A stretch of DNA of 64,000 nt from Guptibacillus algicola (GTDB lineage: Bacteria; Bacillota; Bacilli; Bacillales; Guptibacillaceae). The notes under the pieces are model-generated. The model worked only from the letters and a program-made list of their open reading frames with translations, was not told the DNA's origin and made no database searches. The position numbers and the translations under genes were made by a program. Location: the NCBI RefSeq assembly GCF_020171805.1, contig NZ_JAIVAF010000001.1:868001-932000 (forward strand), read 5' to 3'. Shown here piece by piece: positions 9,189 through 16,887 of the stretch (position 1 is the first letter of the stretch; each line of letters begins with the position of its first letter).

Positions 9189-9455
9189 AAACTTAATTTT
9201 CTGTACAGAAAAGGTTGTACCGTTTGAAGGGAGTGAATGGACAGGCAGAGGACTAGGTAGATTAAAACGAAGCGAGCAGTCATTTTAATTCGCTAGAAAG
9301 AATACATAACCACATTAAGATCGTTAAATATCTTCAATCTAGGTAACGTACTTGAATTTATACGAGTTGAAGAATAAAAGAGATAAACATGTCTCATTAC
9401 ATGGATACGCCTAAAAAAGGTTTTAAATTAAAACTAATCGAAAGGATGATGATAT

Positions 9456-11090
9456 TTGACTGAACGAAAAGGTAACCTACTAAAAGGTGGAATATTTGTC
9501 GCAGCTATTGCCGCTATGTTTGTTTACTTAGGTACAACAAATACTAATATTAACTGGGGTTCATTTATTGCTATGCTCGCCTTCTACGGAGTAATCTATT
9601 ATATTGGAGCATTCATGGCGAGTAATAAATCCGAGTCAGCCTCAGACATGATGGTAGCTAAACGATCGTTACCGTTGTGGATTTCCATGTTCACCATGGC
9701 TGCCACTTGGGTCGGTGGCGGATACATATCAGGTACAGCAGAATCAACATATTCATTTGGATTAGCATGGGCACAAGCCCCATGGGGTTATGCACTAAGC
9801 TTAATTATTGGCGGTATATTCTATGCAAGAAAAATGCGCCGATATGAATTTATGACGATGATTGATCCACTCGAGCAGCGATACGGAAAAAAAGTTGCTG
9901 GTGTATTATATATCCCAGCACTCTTAGGGGAAGTCTTCTGGAGCGGTGCGATCTTAACTGCTTTAGGGACAACGTTTGGAACTATTCTAGGCTTGGATTT
10001 CCAAACGTCTATTATTCTATCAGCGATTATTGCAATCGCTTATACGGTCGTCGGAGGCATGTGGTCAGTTGCATTTACTGACGTTTTTCAAATGCTCGCA
10101 GTCATGATCGGACTATTTCTGGTGCTTCCATTTGCTCTATCAGAAGTTGGAGGTTTAAGTTCCGTTTGGAGCAATTACCAAACTGACATGGGGAGTTATG
10201 CAAATCTTTTCCCTCCATTAGATGGATGGACTGACCCTGAGTGGGGGAACTCTTATTGGAACTGGTGGGACTTCGCATTACTACTTATATTAGGAGGAAT
10301 TCCATGGCAGGTGTATTTCCAACGTGTCCTTTCAGCTAAAACTGAGAAAACCGCCATGTGGCTTTCGATCACAGCAGGTTTCGTTTGTATTCTTGCAGCG
10401 ATCCCAGCAGTAATCATCGGTGCCATCGGATTAGATACAGATTGGGCAAGCCTTGGTGTAAATGCTCCTGATAATCCAGCCATGATCCTTCCTTATGTCT
10501 TGCAGTATTTAACACCTGACATTATAGGAGCGATAGGTTTAGGAGCGCTCGCAGCTGCTGTTATGTCATCAATGGATTCTTCAATTCTATCAGCATCTTC
10601 GATGGCTGCCTGGAATCTCTATCGTCCACTTTTCAAACCTAATGCATCAAGTGATCAACTTAAGAAGATTATTAAACGTTCAATCATACTAGTAGGAATT
10701 GCAGCCACCATCATCGCTTTGAATGTCCAAAGTGTTTATGCCTTATGGTATCTTGCTGCAGACTTGGTTTATGTTATTCTATTTCCTCAGCTAACAACCG
10801 CTTTATTCTTTAAAGATGCGAATAAATACGGTTCAATTGCAGGATTAATTGTTTCTTTCATTCTTCGAATCGGTGGTGGAGAGCCAATCATTGGGCTTCC
10901 GGTCTTCCTACCATATCCAATGATTGAAAACGGAGTTGTCCTCTTTCCATTCCGAACACTCGCAATGGTTGCTGGCTTAGTGACGATTATGGTTGTCTCT
11001 AAATTGACCAAAAAAGCATGCCCACCTAAGCCGTTGTTAATGCCAAGTGAGAGAGAGAACGGTAATGAGGAAATTGGGAAAACCGCTTAA
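9456..11090 (+). CDS. SSS-family sodium symporter closely resembling animal choline transporter CHT1 (SLC5A7)
   Basis: 544 residues, about 13 membrane helices. Stretches such as ATWVGGGYISGTAEST, GLAWAQAPWGYALSL, DPLEQRYGKKVAG, LGGIPWQVYFQRVLSA, AAVMSSMDSSILSASSM and LWYLAADLVYVILFPQL are almost superimposable on the eukaryotic high-affinity choline transporter as I recall it, rather than on proline (PutP) or glucose symporters. The TTG start follows AAAGGATG. Adjacent betBA/gbsR makes choline uptake for betaine synthesis the best hypothesis. Transport itself is inferred. Confidence 0.85.
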   Translation: MTERKGNLLKGGIFVAAIAAMFVYLGTTNTNINWGSFIAMLAFYGVIYYIGAFMASNKSESASDMMVAKRSLPLWISMFTMAATWVGGGYISGTAESTYSFGLAWAQAPWGYALSLIIGGIFYARKMRRYEFMTMIDPLEQRYGKKVAGVLYIPALLGEVFWSGAILTALGTTFGTILGLDFQTSIILSAIIAIAYTVVGGMWSVAFTDVFQMLAVMIGLFLVLPFALSEVGGLSSVWSNYQTDMGSYANLFPPLDGWTDPEWGNSYWNWWDFALLLILGGIPWQVYFQRVLSAKTEKTAMWLSITAGFVCILAAIPAVIIGAIGLDTDWASLGVNAPDNPAMILPYVLQYLTPDIIGAIGLGALAAAVMSSMDSSILSASSMAAWNLYRPLFKPNASSDQLKKIIKRSIILVGIAATIIALNVQSVYALWYLAADLVYVILFPQLTTALFFKDANKYGSIAGLIVSFILRIGGGEPIIGLPVFLPYPMIENGVVLFPFRTLAMVAGLVTIMVVSKLTKKACPPKPLLMPSERENGNEEIGKTA

Positions 11091-11127
11091 TTTGGATTAT
11101 GTATGAAGTTACAAGAACATAAATAAT

Positions 11128-11184
11128 AAGCACCTTACCTCGATGACTCTACTTATGAGACATTTGGTGAGGTGCTTATTTTTT
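11128..11184 (+). terminator. Terminator of the choline-type symporter gene
   Basis: AAGCACCTTACC (11128-11139) pairs with GGTGAGGTGCTT (11166-11177) with one bulge on each side; ATTTTTTG follows. Confidence 0.75.
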
Positions 11185-11238
11185 GTGATCAATAGAAAGG
11201 CCTTCTTACCGCCTCGTTGACCATTACATAGAAATTAA

Positions 11239-11508
11239 TTAGCTATTATCTTTCTTTTCTCTTTTAGCCTTTTCATATTCACCATCTTCAACTCCTAATT
11301 CAAGAAGTACTTCATTTAGTTTGTTATATAAATCGTTATTACCACGTATTGACTCTTTTCCCCTATCATTGACACTTGTTAATTGCCCATTAAATTCTAA
11401 AGCGATCCCATCTTTGTGCCTGAAAATTTTCAAACCATCTATATAAGCTGTCTTCTCATTATGATACCTTGCTTTAAATCGGCCTTTTTCAATTGTCTTA
11501 TTTTCCAT
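11239..11508 (-). CDS. Hypothetical 89-residue protein
   Basis: A charged soluble protein (MENKTIEKGRFKARYHNEKT...) with no membrane segment or recognised motif. A GGAGAAAGGG ribosome site precedes the ATG. Alone between the symporter terminator and the YiaA-like gene. Confidence 0.55.
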   Translation of the reverse strand: MENKTIEKGRFKARYHNEKTAYIDGLKIFRHKDGIALEFNGQLTSVNDRGKESIRGNNDLYNKLNEVLLELGVEDGEYEKAKREKKDNS

Positions 11509-11680
11509 TTATCCAACATCCCTTTCTCCAAACAGATAATTCCAGTTGATTTTCATTGTACTATACTTGTTGTATCTATCGTCATTCTAACTAAATTTAA
11601 AAATAGAGAATCTACATAACTTCCAGAACTTCATTTAGACCGACAAAAGAAAGTCTTTTATGCAGTATCTCTCTCCGTTA

Positions 11681-12151
11681 CTAATCTCGTTCTTTAGCCA
11701 ACTGAGTATCTCGAATATTTTTCTGAATGGTAATAGCAGCAAATAGACTAAGGACAAATGACATTCCATAAAATCCTTTTTCACTTAAGATGATACTGCC
11801 AGCATTATAAAGTCCAATCGCCATCAAAGCAATGGCTGTAAGTACCGCAAACCAACTGAGCCCATAATAGATGCCTGAAACAGGTATATCCTCTTCCTTA
11901 TCCCTTACTGCCTTTTGCAGTGATACCGCTGCATACAATCCGAAAACCAATACGGCAAAATAATATCCCTTCTCGTTCAGTTCCATCCCAGCATTAAAAA
12001 GACCGATCAGATAAGCTGAAACACCTATTACCAAAGCTGTCCAACTTGCTCCTTTAAAAGCAGCTGTAGGTTCCCCTTCTTTTCTTTCCACCTTAGCCTT
12101 TGGTTTCTTTTCATCCGCCTTCATTAACGGGTTCTCATTTACTTCAGACAT
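11681..12151 (-). CDS. YiaA/YiaB-type membrane protein with two tandem domains
   Basis: 156 residues. After a charged ~30-residue N terminus, two copies of a two-helix unit follow: 'LIGLFNAGMELNEKGYYFAVLVFGLYAAVSLQK' and 'AIGLYNAGSIILSEKGFYGMSFVLSLFAAITIQK'. The NAG...EKG(Y/F)Y repeat is the YiaA/YiaB domain pattern. Function of the family is unknown. Confidence 0.8.
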   Translation of the reverse strand: MSEVNENPLMKADEKKPKAKVERKEGEPTAAFKGASWTALVIGVSAYLIGLFNAGMELNEKGYYFAVLVFGLYAAVSLQKAVRDKEEDIPVSGIYYGLSWFAVLTAIALMAIGLYNAGSIILSEKGFYGMSFVLSLFAAITIQKNIRDTQLAKERD

Positions 12152-12325
12152 TGCCCGCCCCCCCTTTTCCTATATGTAGGCTATCTTACAATCCTATAAC
12201 GACTATTATAGCAATATTTTACATCTTAGTACTCTTATTGCAGGAATTTTTTGTCTATTTAAAAATAGTGTTAGCTCATTGAATCAGAAGAACATCCTTC
12301 ACTAATTTTAAACTGACCACTGATT

Positions 12326-12430
12326 GTGATAGGTATCATTTTAAATGCTGGTTATAATGCAGCTAATATTGGCCTGATCGTTGGCTTATACCAATTTTTT
12401 ATAACAGAACTTCCATATGCGTCAGGTTAA
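12326..12430 (+). pseudogene. Possible remnant of a membrane protein gene
   Basis: A 34-codon frame (GTG 12326 to TAA) encodes a convincing membrane-type sequence: VIGIILNAGYNAANIGLIVG, then LYQFFITELPYASG. A TGA lies in frame just upstream and there is no ribosome site, so this is more likely the tail of a decayed gene than a live one. The rest of 12152-12486 shows nothing else. Confidence 0.3.
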
Positions 12431-12486
12431 GCCAGCAGTTCAACATATGTAAGAATACGTACCTTTTAAAATGAATAGGAGTAATA

Positions 12487-12526
12487 AAAAAGGTTCCAAT
12501 CATCAAACGATGATCGGAACCTTTTT
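12487..12526 (-). terminator. Terminator of ltaS
   Basis: AAAAAGGTTCC-A-ATCAT pairs with ATGAT-C-GGAACCTTTTT around a six-base loop; a T-run follows on the minus strand. Confidence 0.88.
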
Positions 12527-12561
12527 CTATTTACGTCTATAGCACCTTTATTTTACTTATT

Positions 12562-14529
12562 TTACTTTTGTTCTTTTTGTGACTTAGGCGCTTCTTTTTC
12601 AGGATCTATTTGATTCACATTGTAATTGTAATCATCCCGATCAACAGGCTCGAAACCTTCTGGATCATAGAAACGAAGTAAATCTCCGTAAACAACCTTA
12701 TCAGAGAGTTCGAGAGACTCTTCAACAAATTTGCCAGGCTGTTCACACGCTTGTGCATCTACTTGGTTTCCAGTTGGATTCTCATAGCATTTTTCGTTCA
12801 CAGATGTAACCTCAGGTGTGACGAAATCACCATTTCGAAACGGCACAATTTCACGGTGATCTTCTGAAAGAAGATCTGACCCAAATGAAATAAATTCGTC
12901 TGTTTCTACACCTAACAAGTGTAGAACAGTGTCTCGAATATCGATATGCCCGCCGTATTCGTGTACCTGCTTTCCTTCAAGCCCAGGTGCGGTAATGAAA
13001 AGTGGCACACGCTTCAATTGTGCATTTTCGTACGGAGTGATTTCTTTATCCATTACTTCACTCATGGCTTTGTTGTGGTTATCCGAAATACCATAGTGAT
13101 CTCCATACATAACGATCATCGTATTATCATAAAGACCAGATTTCTTCAGGTCATTAAAAAATTGTTCGATCGATTCGTCCATATATTTCGCCGTCTGGAA
13201 GTAGCCATTTACCACTGCATCATCTGTTTCAGGTGTAGGGAAATCAACATCTCCCTCATCCATTGTAAATGGGAAGTGGTTCGATAGTGTAAGCATCTTT
13301 GCATGGAACGGTTGCTCTAGACTTTCAAGATAAGGCATCGACTGTTTAAAGAATGGTTTATCTTTAAGACCATAGTTATGAACATCCTGCTCGTTCATAT
13401 CATAGTAGCTTGAGTCAAAGAACTTCTGAATACCAAATGACTTATACATTTCGTCACGGTTCCAGAACGTTTTCCCGTTTCCATGAAGAGATGAAGTAGA
13501 ATAGCCTTTTTGTTCAAGAATCGCAGGCTGCGCTTGATACGTATTACGCGCTTTCTCCATCGCTACAGACCCACTTGGTAACGGATAAAGTGAATTTGCC
13601 AACATAAACTCTGCGTCAGACGTTTTCCCCTGCCCAACTTGTTGGAAAATGTTATCAAAATAGAATGTGTTTTGATCTTCAACAAGACTATTTAAGAATG
13701 GTGTGACTTCTTGACCATCGACTTCTTTTCCAATAACAAAGCTTTGAAGCGATTCAAGTGAAATGTAAACCACATTCATTCCTTCAGCTTCACCGAAATA
13801 GTCAGGGTTAGGTTCAGTTCTATTTGCTTCAACAAAGTTTCTTACCTCAGTTAAATCATCACTGCTTGCAAGAGCACTTTGTGAATTTGATTTAATCGTT
13901 TTAACAGCATCAATGACTTGATAGTTAAATTGCCCAAGATACTTAACAAGATACGTACGATCAAACGAACGTGTTAGAAGTTGCGGCCGATCAGTCTCAG
14001 CTAAGCCAAGATTGACTACAAAAAAGACTGCTGCTGACGCAAAAATCATCGCGATCTTCTTTCTTTTCATTGGTGCCTGTGGTTTCACAACCTTAAACAG
14101 GATCAATCCAAGAATGAGCAGTGTATCGATAAAGTAGAAAACATCTGTGAATTGCATCAACGCAAATGCACTGTCTTTCAACTCTCCAGCATCATTTGAG
14201 TGCATAACGGTTGGCAACGTAATAAAATCATTAAAGAAACGATAGTAAACGACATTTGCATAAAGTACAAATGATAGCAAGAAATCTATAATCAGAATCG
14301 CCCATACTCGCTTACGTCCTTTAAAGAACAATGCAAAACCAAAGAATAACAATAATGAACTTATTGGATTTAGTAAAAGAAGAAATGATTGAATACCGTT
14401 TTTGATACCCAATTCAAATTCAGTTTGATAGATTGTATAGGTTTTTAACCAGAATAATAGAATGACGCCAAAGAACAATGTCCACGGCTTATTCAACTTA
14501 CCTTTTAATTGTTCAAACATGACTGTCAT
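12562..14529 (-). CDS. ltaS: Lipoteichoic acid synthase (LtaS-type membrane sulfatase-fold enzyme)
   Basis: Transfers glycerol phosphate from phosphatidylglycerol to build the lipoteichoic acid chain outside the cell. Five N-terminal membrane helices (to about residue 178), then an extracellular sulfatase-fold domain with nucleophile Thr in GQGKTSDAEF (Thr303 counting from 14529), HGNGKTFWNRD and MYGDHYGISDNH metal-site motifs. A SALA|S sequence after the fifth helix matches the place where LtaS proteins are cut by signal peptidase. Start: AGGAGG is 3 bases before the ATG at 14529 and 12 before that at 14520; either is possible. Confidence 0.9.
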   Translation of the reverse strand: MTVMFEQLKGKLNKPWTLFFGVILLFWLKTYTIYQTEFELGIKNGIQSFLLLLNPISSLLLFFGFALFFKGRKRVWAILIIDFLLSFVLYANVVYYRFFNDFITLPTVMHSNDAGELKDSAFALMQFTDVFYFIDTLLILGLILFKVVKPQAPMKRKKIAMIFASAAVFFVVNLGLAETDRPQLLTRSFDRTYLVKYLGQFNYQVIDAVKTIKSNSQSALASSDDLTEVRNFVEANRTEPNPDYFGEAEGMNVVYISLESLQSFVIGKEVDGQEVTPFLNSLVEDQNTFYFDNIFQQVGQGKTSDAEFMLANSLYPLPSGSVAMEKARNTYQAQPAILEQKGYSTSSLHGNGKTFWNRDEMYKSFGIQKFFDSSYYDMNEQDVHNYGLKDKPFFKQSMPYLESLEQPFHAKMLTLSNHFPFTMDEGDVDFPTPETDDAVVNGYFQTAKYMDESIEQFFNDLKKSGLYDNTMIVMYGDHYGISDNHNKAMSEVMDKEITPYENAQLKRVPLFITAPGLEGKQVHEYGGHIDIRDTVLHLLGVETDEFISFGSDLLSEDHREIVPFRNGDFVTPEVTSVNEKCYENPTGNQVDAQACEQPGKFVEESLELSDKVVYGDLLRFYDPEGFEPVDRDDYNYNVNQIDPEKEAPKSQKEQK

Positions 14530-15102
14530 CAGCCTCCTAGCGGATTGCACCGCTTAATATGATTTATTAATTAACTGTAAATTTATTGGTTATCGGGTTA
14601 ATACTCGAGTATGATACGCCGATATTGGTTTATTGTCAAATTTAGATTGAGGAATGTATTTGATGGTAATTAGGAGGTGAAAAAATTATATTTTTTCACA
14701 ATTTAGGAGCTTTTAGGGGAAACATAAGGATAGTCTAGACCAATGAAATCCTAGTAGTTCCTTGATTTTCACTGACTCAATAGAAAAATTTAAAAATGAT
14801 TGGATTATTGGTTTTTAGATCAATTAAACATAAAAAACGAGTATTCTATCGTAGCAATCCTCCTAATATTTACCTAGATGGTAGCCAATTGTAGTAGAGT
14901 GATTTCGTTTCTCCCCTAGGATTAATCCATCCTTTTTTTCAATAAATATTTAAGTATAAGATATTTATTAAGGCTTTTTGTAAGTGCGTATCCTTAAAAT
15001 TACTTGAATACTTCAGAACCGTAGCTGATTGTTCTATCCATGCCAATGTTACACCCCAATAACACTTGATAACAACATTAAACCTTGATGTAAGCCACAA
15101 TA
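14530..15102. other. Intergenic region with palindromes, no gene found
   Basis: Holds the perfect 12-bp palindrome ATACTCGAGTAT (14601-14612) in the ltaS promoter region, and GTGAAAAAAT/ATTTTTTCAC (14677-14699), a 10-bp perfect inverted repeat directly after an AGGAG. Also contains the terminator-like repeat at 14793-14875. No coding frame is convincing. Confidence 0.5.
14793..14875 (-). repeat. Terminator-like repeat, copy 1
   Basis: About 80% identical by eye to 15872-15957. Each contains an inverted repeat (here GAGGATT...AATACTC on the minus strand) followed by a minus-strand T-run, so both look like terminators. They flank the ACT-like gene at 15200. Confidence 0.6.
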
Positions 15103-15145
15103 AAAAAAGACCGTTGATGTGCCGAAGCCAACTAACTGTCTTTTT
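15103..15145 (-). terminator. Terminator of the ACT-like gene
   Basis: AAAAAGAC-GTTG pairs with (C)AAC-GTCTTTTT with mismatches; T-run on the minus strand, 55 bases after the stop at 15200. Confidence 0.6.
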
Positions 15146-15199
15146 CCATTAGATTATAGGGCTCGTTCGTTTCTACAGGAATACTCTCCTCTTGGTAAT

Positions 15200-15655
15200 T
15201 TAATCGGTAGGACACCTTTTTAGAACGGATTGATTTAAGGTTCGTAATGCCTTCTTTATATCATTCACATCAATAAATATCAGCGATTCTTCCCCGACAT
15301 ACATTGCTTTTACGTTTACCTTGCACCAAAGTGCGCCAAAAAGAGTGTTAAGGACACCAGGGGTTACTGGCGGAAATCCGAAAACTTGGATTATGTCATA
15401 TTCTCTGTTTTTCACTCCAAGTGACCGAAGTACACTTCGTGTTGTTTCTAAATCGCTTGCTGTTTGCGTAGACGGTGTTCCGACAACGACTTTTACGAAA
15501 TTAATACCATTGGCCTCTTTAGCCTGCATATATCCAGTTATATTGATGTTTTGGGAAGCTAATTCATTAAAAAAGCAACTTAGTACTTGATCATTAGTTT
15601 GGAATGTAAATTGTCTGAATAGCTGAAACTGGAATCCATTCGGTGTTTCATTCAT
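15200..15655 (-). CDS. Hypothetical protein, possibly ACT-domain-like
   Basis: 151 residues, soluble. 'VLSCFFNELASQNINITGYMQAKEANGINFVKVVVG' and 'VLRSLGVKNREYDIIQV' look like the beta-alpha-beta pattern of ACT regulatory domains, followed by a second half with 'PGVLNTLFGALWCKVNVKAMYVGEESLIFIDV' of the same kind. So perhaps a tandem ACT protein; not certain. ATG at 15655 chosen because AAGAGGTG lies 8 bases before it. Confidence 0.6.
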   Translation of the reverse strand: MNETPNGFQFQLFRQFTFQTNDQVLSCFFNELASQNINITGYMQAKEANGINFVKVVVGTPSTQTASDLETTRSVLRSLGVKNREYDIIQVFGFPPVTPGVLNTLFGALWCKVNVKAMYVGEESLIFIDVNDIKKALRTLNQSVLKRCPTD

Positions 15656-15772
15656 ATCCAATGCACCTCTTTATCTTCTATATGTATTAACTATATGACA
15701 GGATTAATCGATTGAAACGGCTATCGTAACTATTTCCATTTATTTACTTAAATGTGAAATTTATTATATAGG

Positions 15773-15868
15773 GGTGAAGGGGCAGGTAGACAGTCACCAC
15801 AATAATTTTATTAACCATAGTGCAGGGAGTTTCACCTGCCGGACAGGTTTCTTGTCCCTCCCAATATG
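15773..15868. repeat. GC-richer palindromic element
   Basis: GGCAGGT (15781-15787) pairs with ACCTGCC (15834-15840), and GGACAGG...CTTGTCC forms a second small hairpin. Its base composition differs from the AT-rich surroundings. It resembles short dispersed palindromic elements seen between genes in many Bacillus genomes, but one copy cannot prove this. Confidence 0.35.
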
Positions 15869-15871
15869 TCT

Positions 15872-15957
15872 AAAATGATGGCTGTATTATGGATTTTCAA
15901 ATGAATTAAACACAAAAAAAGAGGATTCTACCGTAGCAACCCTCCTAATACTTACCT
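15872..15957 (-). repeat. Terminator-like repeat, copy 2
   Basis: Partner of 14793-14875. On the minus strand GAGGGTT (from 15944) pairs with AATCCTC (to 15921), then seven T: a good terminator. It lies just beyond the old 3' end of the tRNA-Ala gene. Confidence 0.65.
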
Positions 15958-15979
15958 TTGTTTTCAGTTATAAAAGAAA

Positions 15980-16000
15980 ACCCTTGCTTTCGCAAGGGCT
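15980..16000 (-). terminator. Original tRNA-Ala terminator, now orphaned at the left end of the element
   Basis: AACCCTTGCTTTCGCAAGGGCTT forms a tight hairpin, and on the minus strand TTTTCTTTTAT follows. It sits directly behind the duplicated tRNA 3' half, equivalent to 34918-34940 behind the intact tRNA. Confidence 0.8.
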
Positions 16001-16055
16001 TCCATCGATGGAGCATAGCGGGCTCGAACCGCTGACCTCTACACTGCCAGTGTAG
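16000..16055. repeat. attL: 56-bp duplicate of the tRNA-Ala 3' half
   Basis: Identical to 34939-34994. It covers the tRNA from the anticodon stem to the discriminator base plus 8 downstream bases. At 16056 the sequence leaves the tRNA, so this copy cannot make a tRNA. Confidence 0.95.
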
Positions 16056-16170
16056 AAGCTAACATTATTTAATGTAATCTATAATGTTTTAAAAGCCTAC
16101 ATTAATAAGACTTATATCGTTTTAACTCATACGCTTTTACTCAATAAATTCCATTAGTTATCGATAGTGC

Positions 16171-16189
16171 ATGACCAATATATGACCAA
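16171..16189 (+). promoter_or_regulatory. Putative integrase arm sites, left end
   Basis: Two direct repeats ATGACCAA at 16171-16178 and 16182-16189, 11 bp apart. The same pair with the same 11-bp spacing occurs at 34848-34866 inside the other end, as expected for arm-type binding sites of an AP2-type integrase. The rest of 16056-16362 has no gene. Confidence 0.65.
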
Positions 16190-16362
16190 TGTAGCAGTGT
16201 TTGCCCATCTTAAAACTATCTAAATTGTTTTTCAGTACTGCAAACGCCTGGTTAAAGTGCTGATATAGGCAATTTCTAATAGATTTTATTTTGTCCCTTC
16301 CATCATCTATTATTGTATAAATTTATATAAGGACAGTTAAGATTTCTTTGATACTATCCATT

Positions 16363-16815
16363 TCATTCGCCTTTCTTCAATAGGATTTGTCTAGCAGTTA
16401 ATAAGTCTAACGAAGATTGCAATGCTTTTGTTTTTAATTTAATCAGTTCTTTCTTGTTAAACGTGGTTCTTTCATCCCTAAGGAAAATTATTATTAAATC
16501 ACTAATTACTGTATTTGCTTTATATATTCCATTAAGAGTAGATTCTCCTATATTCTTTTTTTCTTCTTCAGAAAACTTATCAAGTAATGGATATGGTTCA
16601 TTTCTTAACACATTAGTAATAGTTGAATAATCTCCCTTTATTGCATCCTCTAAGGCATATCTGACAATTGATAAGTACATATGCATTTCATACAAGCCTG
16701 TTCTCAAGGTCTTTTGTCGATCTATCGATCTATAATACTCGCTTACAGCAGCACCTGAAATTATCCCACTAATTAAGCCAATTGCTATATTAATAACAAC
16801 ATCTTTAAATTCCAT
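16363..16815 (-). CDS. Hypothetical protein with one N-terminal membrane helix
   Basis: 150 residues. Glycine-rich membrane helix at about 8-27 (VINIAIGLISGIISGAAVS), then a helical cytoplasmic part. AAGGAGA precedes the ATG. Only 72 bases after the STAND-type gene in the same direction, so likely the last gene of that unit. No family recognised; a membrane partner of the defence protein is only a guess. Confidence 0.6.
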   Translation of the reverse strand: MEFKDVVINIAIGLISGIISGAAVSEYYRSIDRQKTLRTGLYEMHMYLSIVRYALEDAIKGDYSTITNVLRNEPYPLLDKFSEEEKKNIGESTLNGIYKANTVISDLIIIFLRDERTTFNKKELIKLKTKALQSSLDLLTARQILLKKGE

Positions 16816-16887
16816 TATGGAATCTCCTTCAATTATAAATATTATTAAATAGTTTCTTACTTTAATATACTTACCAGTTTACTAAAG

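Noticed and set aside
9157-9455. Possible T-box or riboswitch in the long symporter leader
   Set aside because: No T-box sequence (TGGNACCGCG), no conserved riboswitch core and no terminator hairpin before the start codon.
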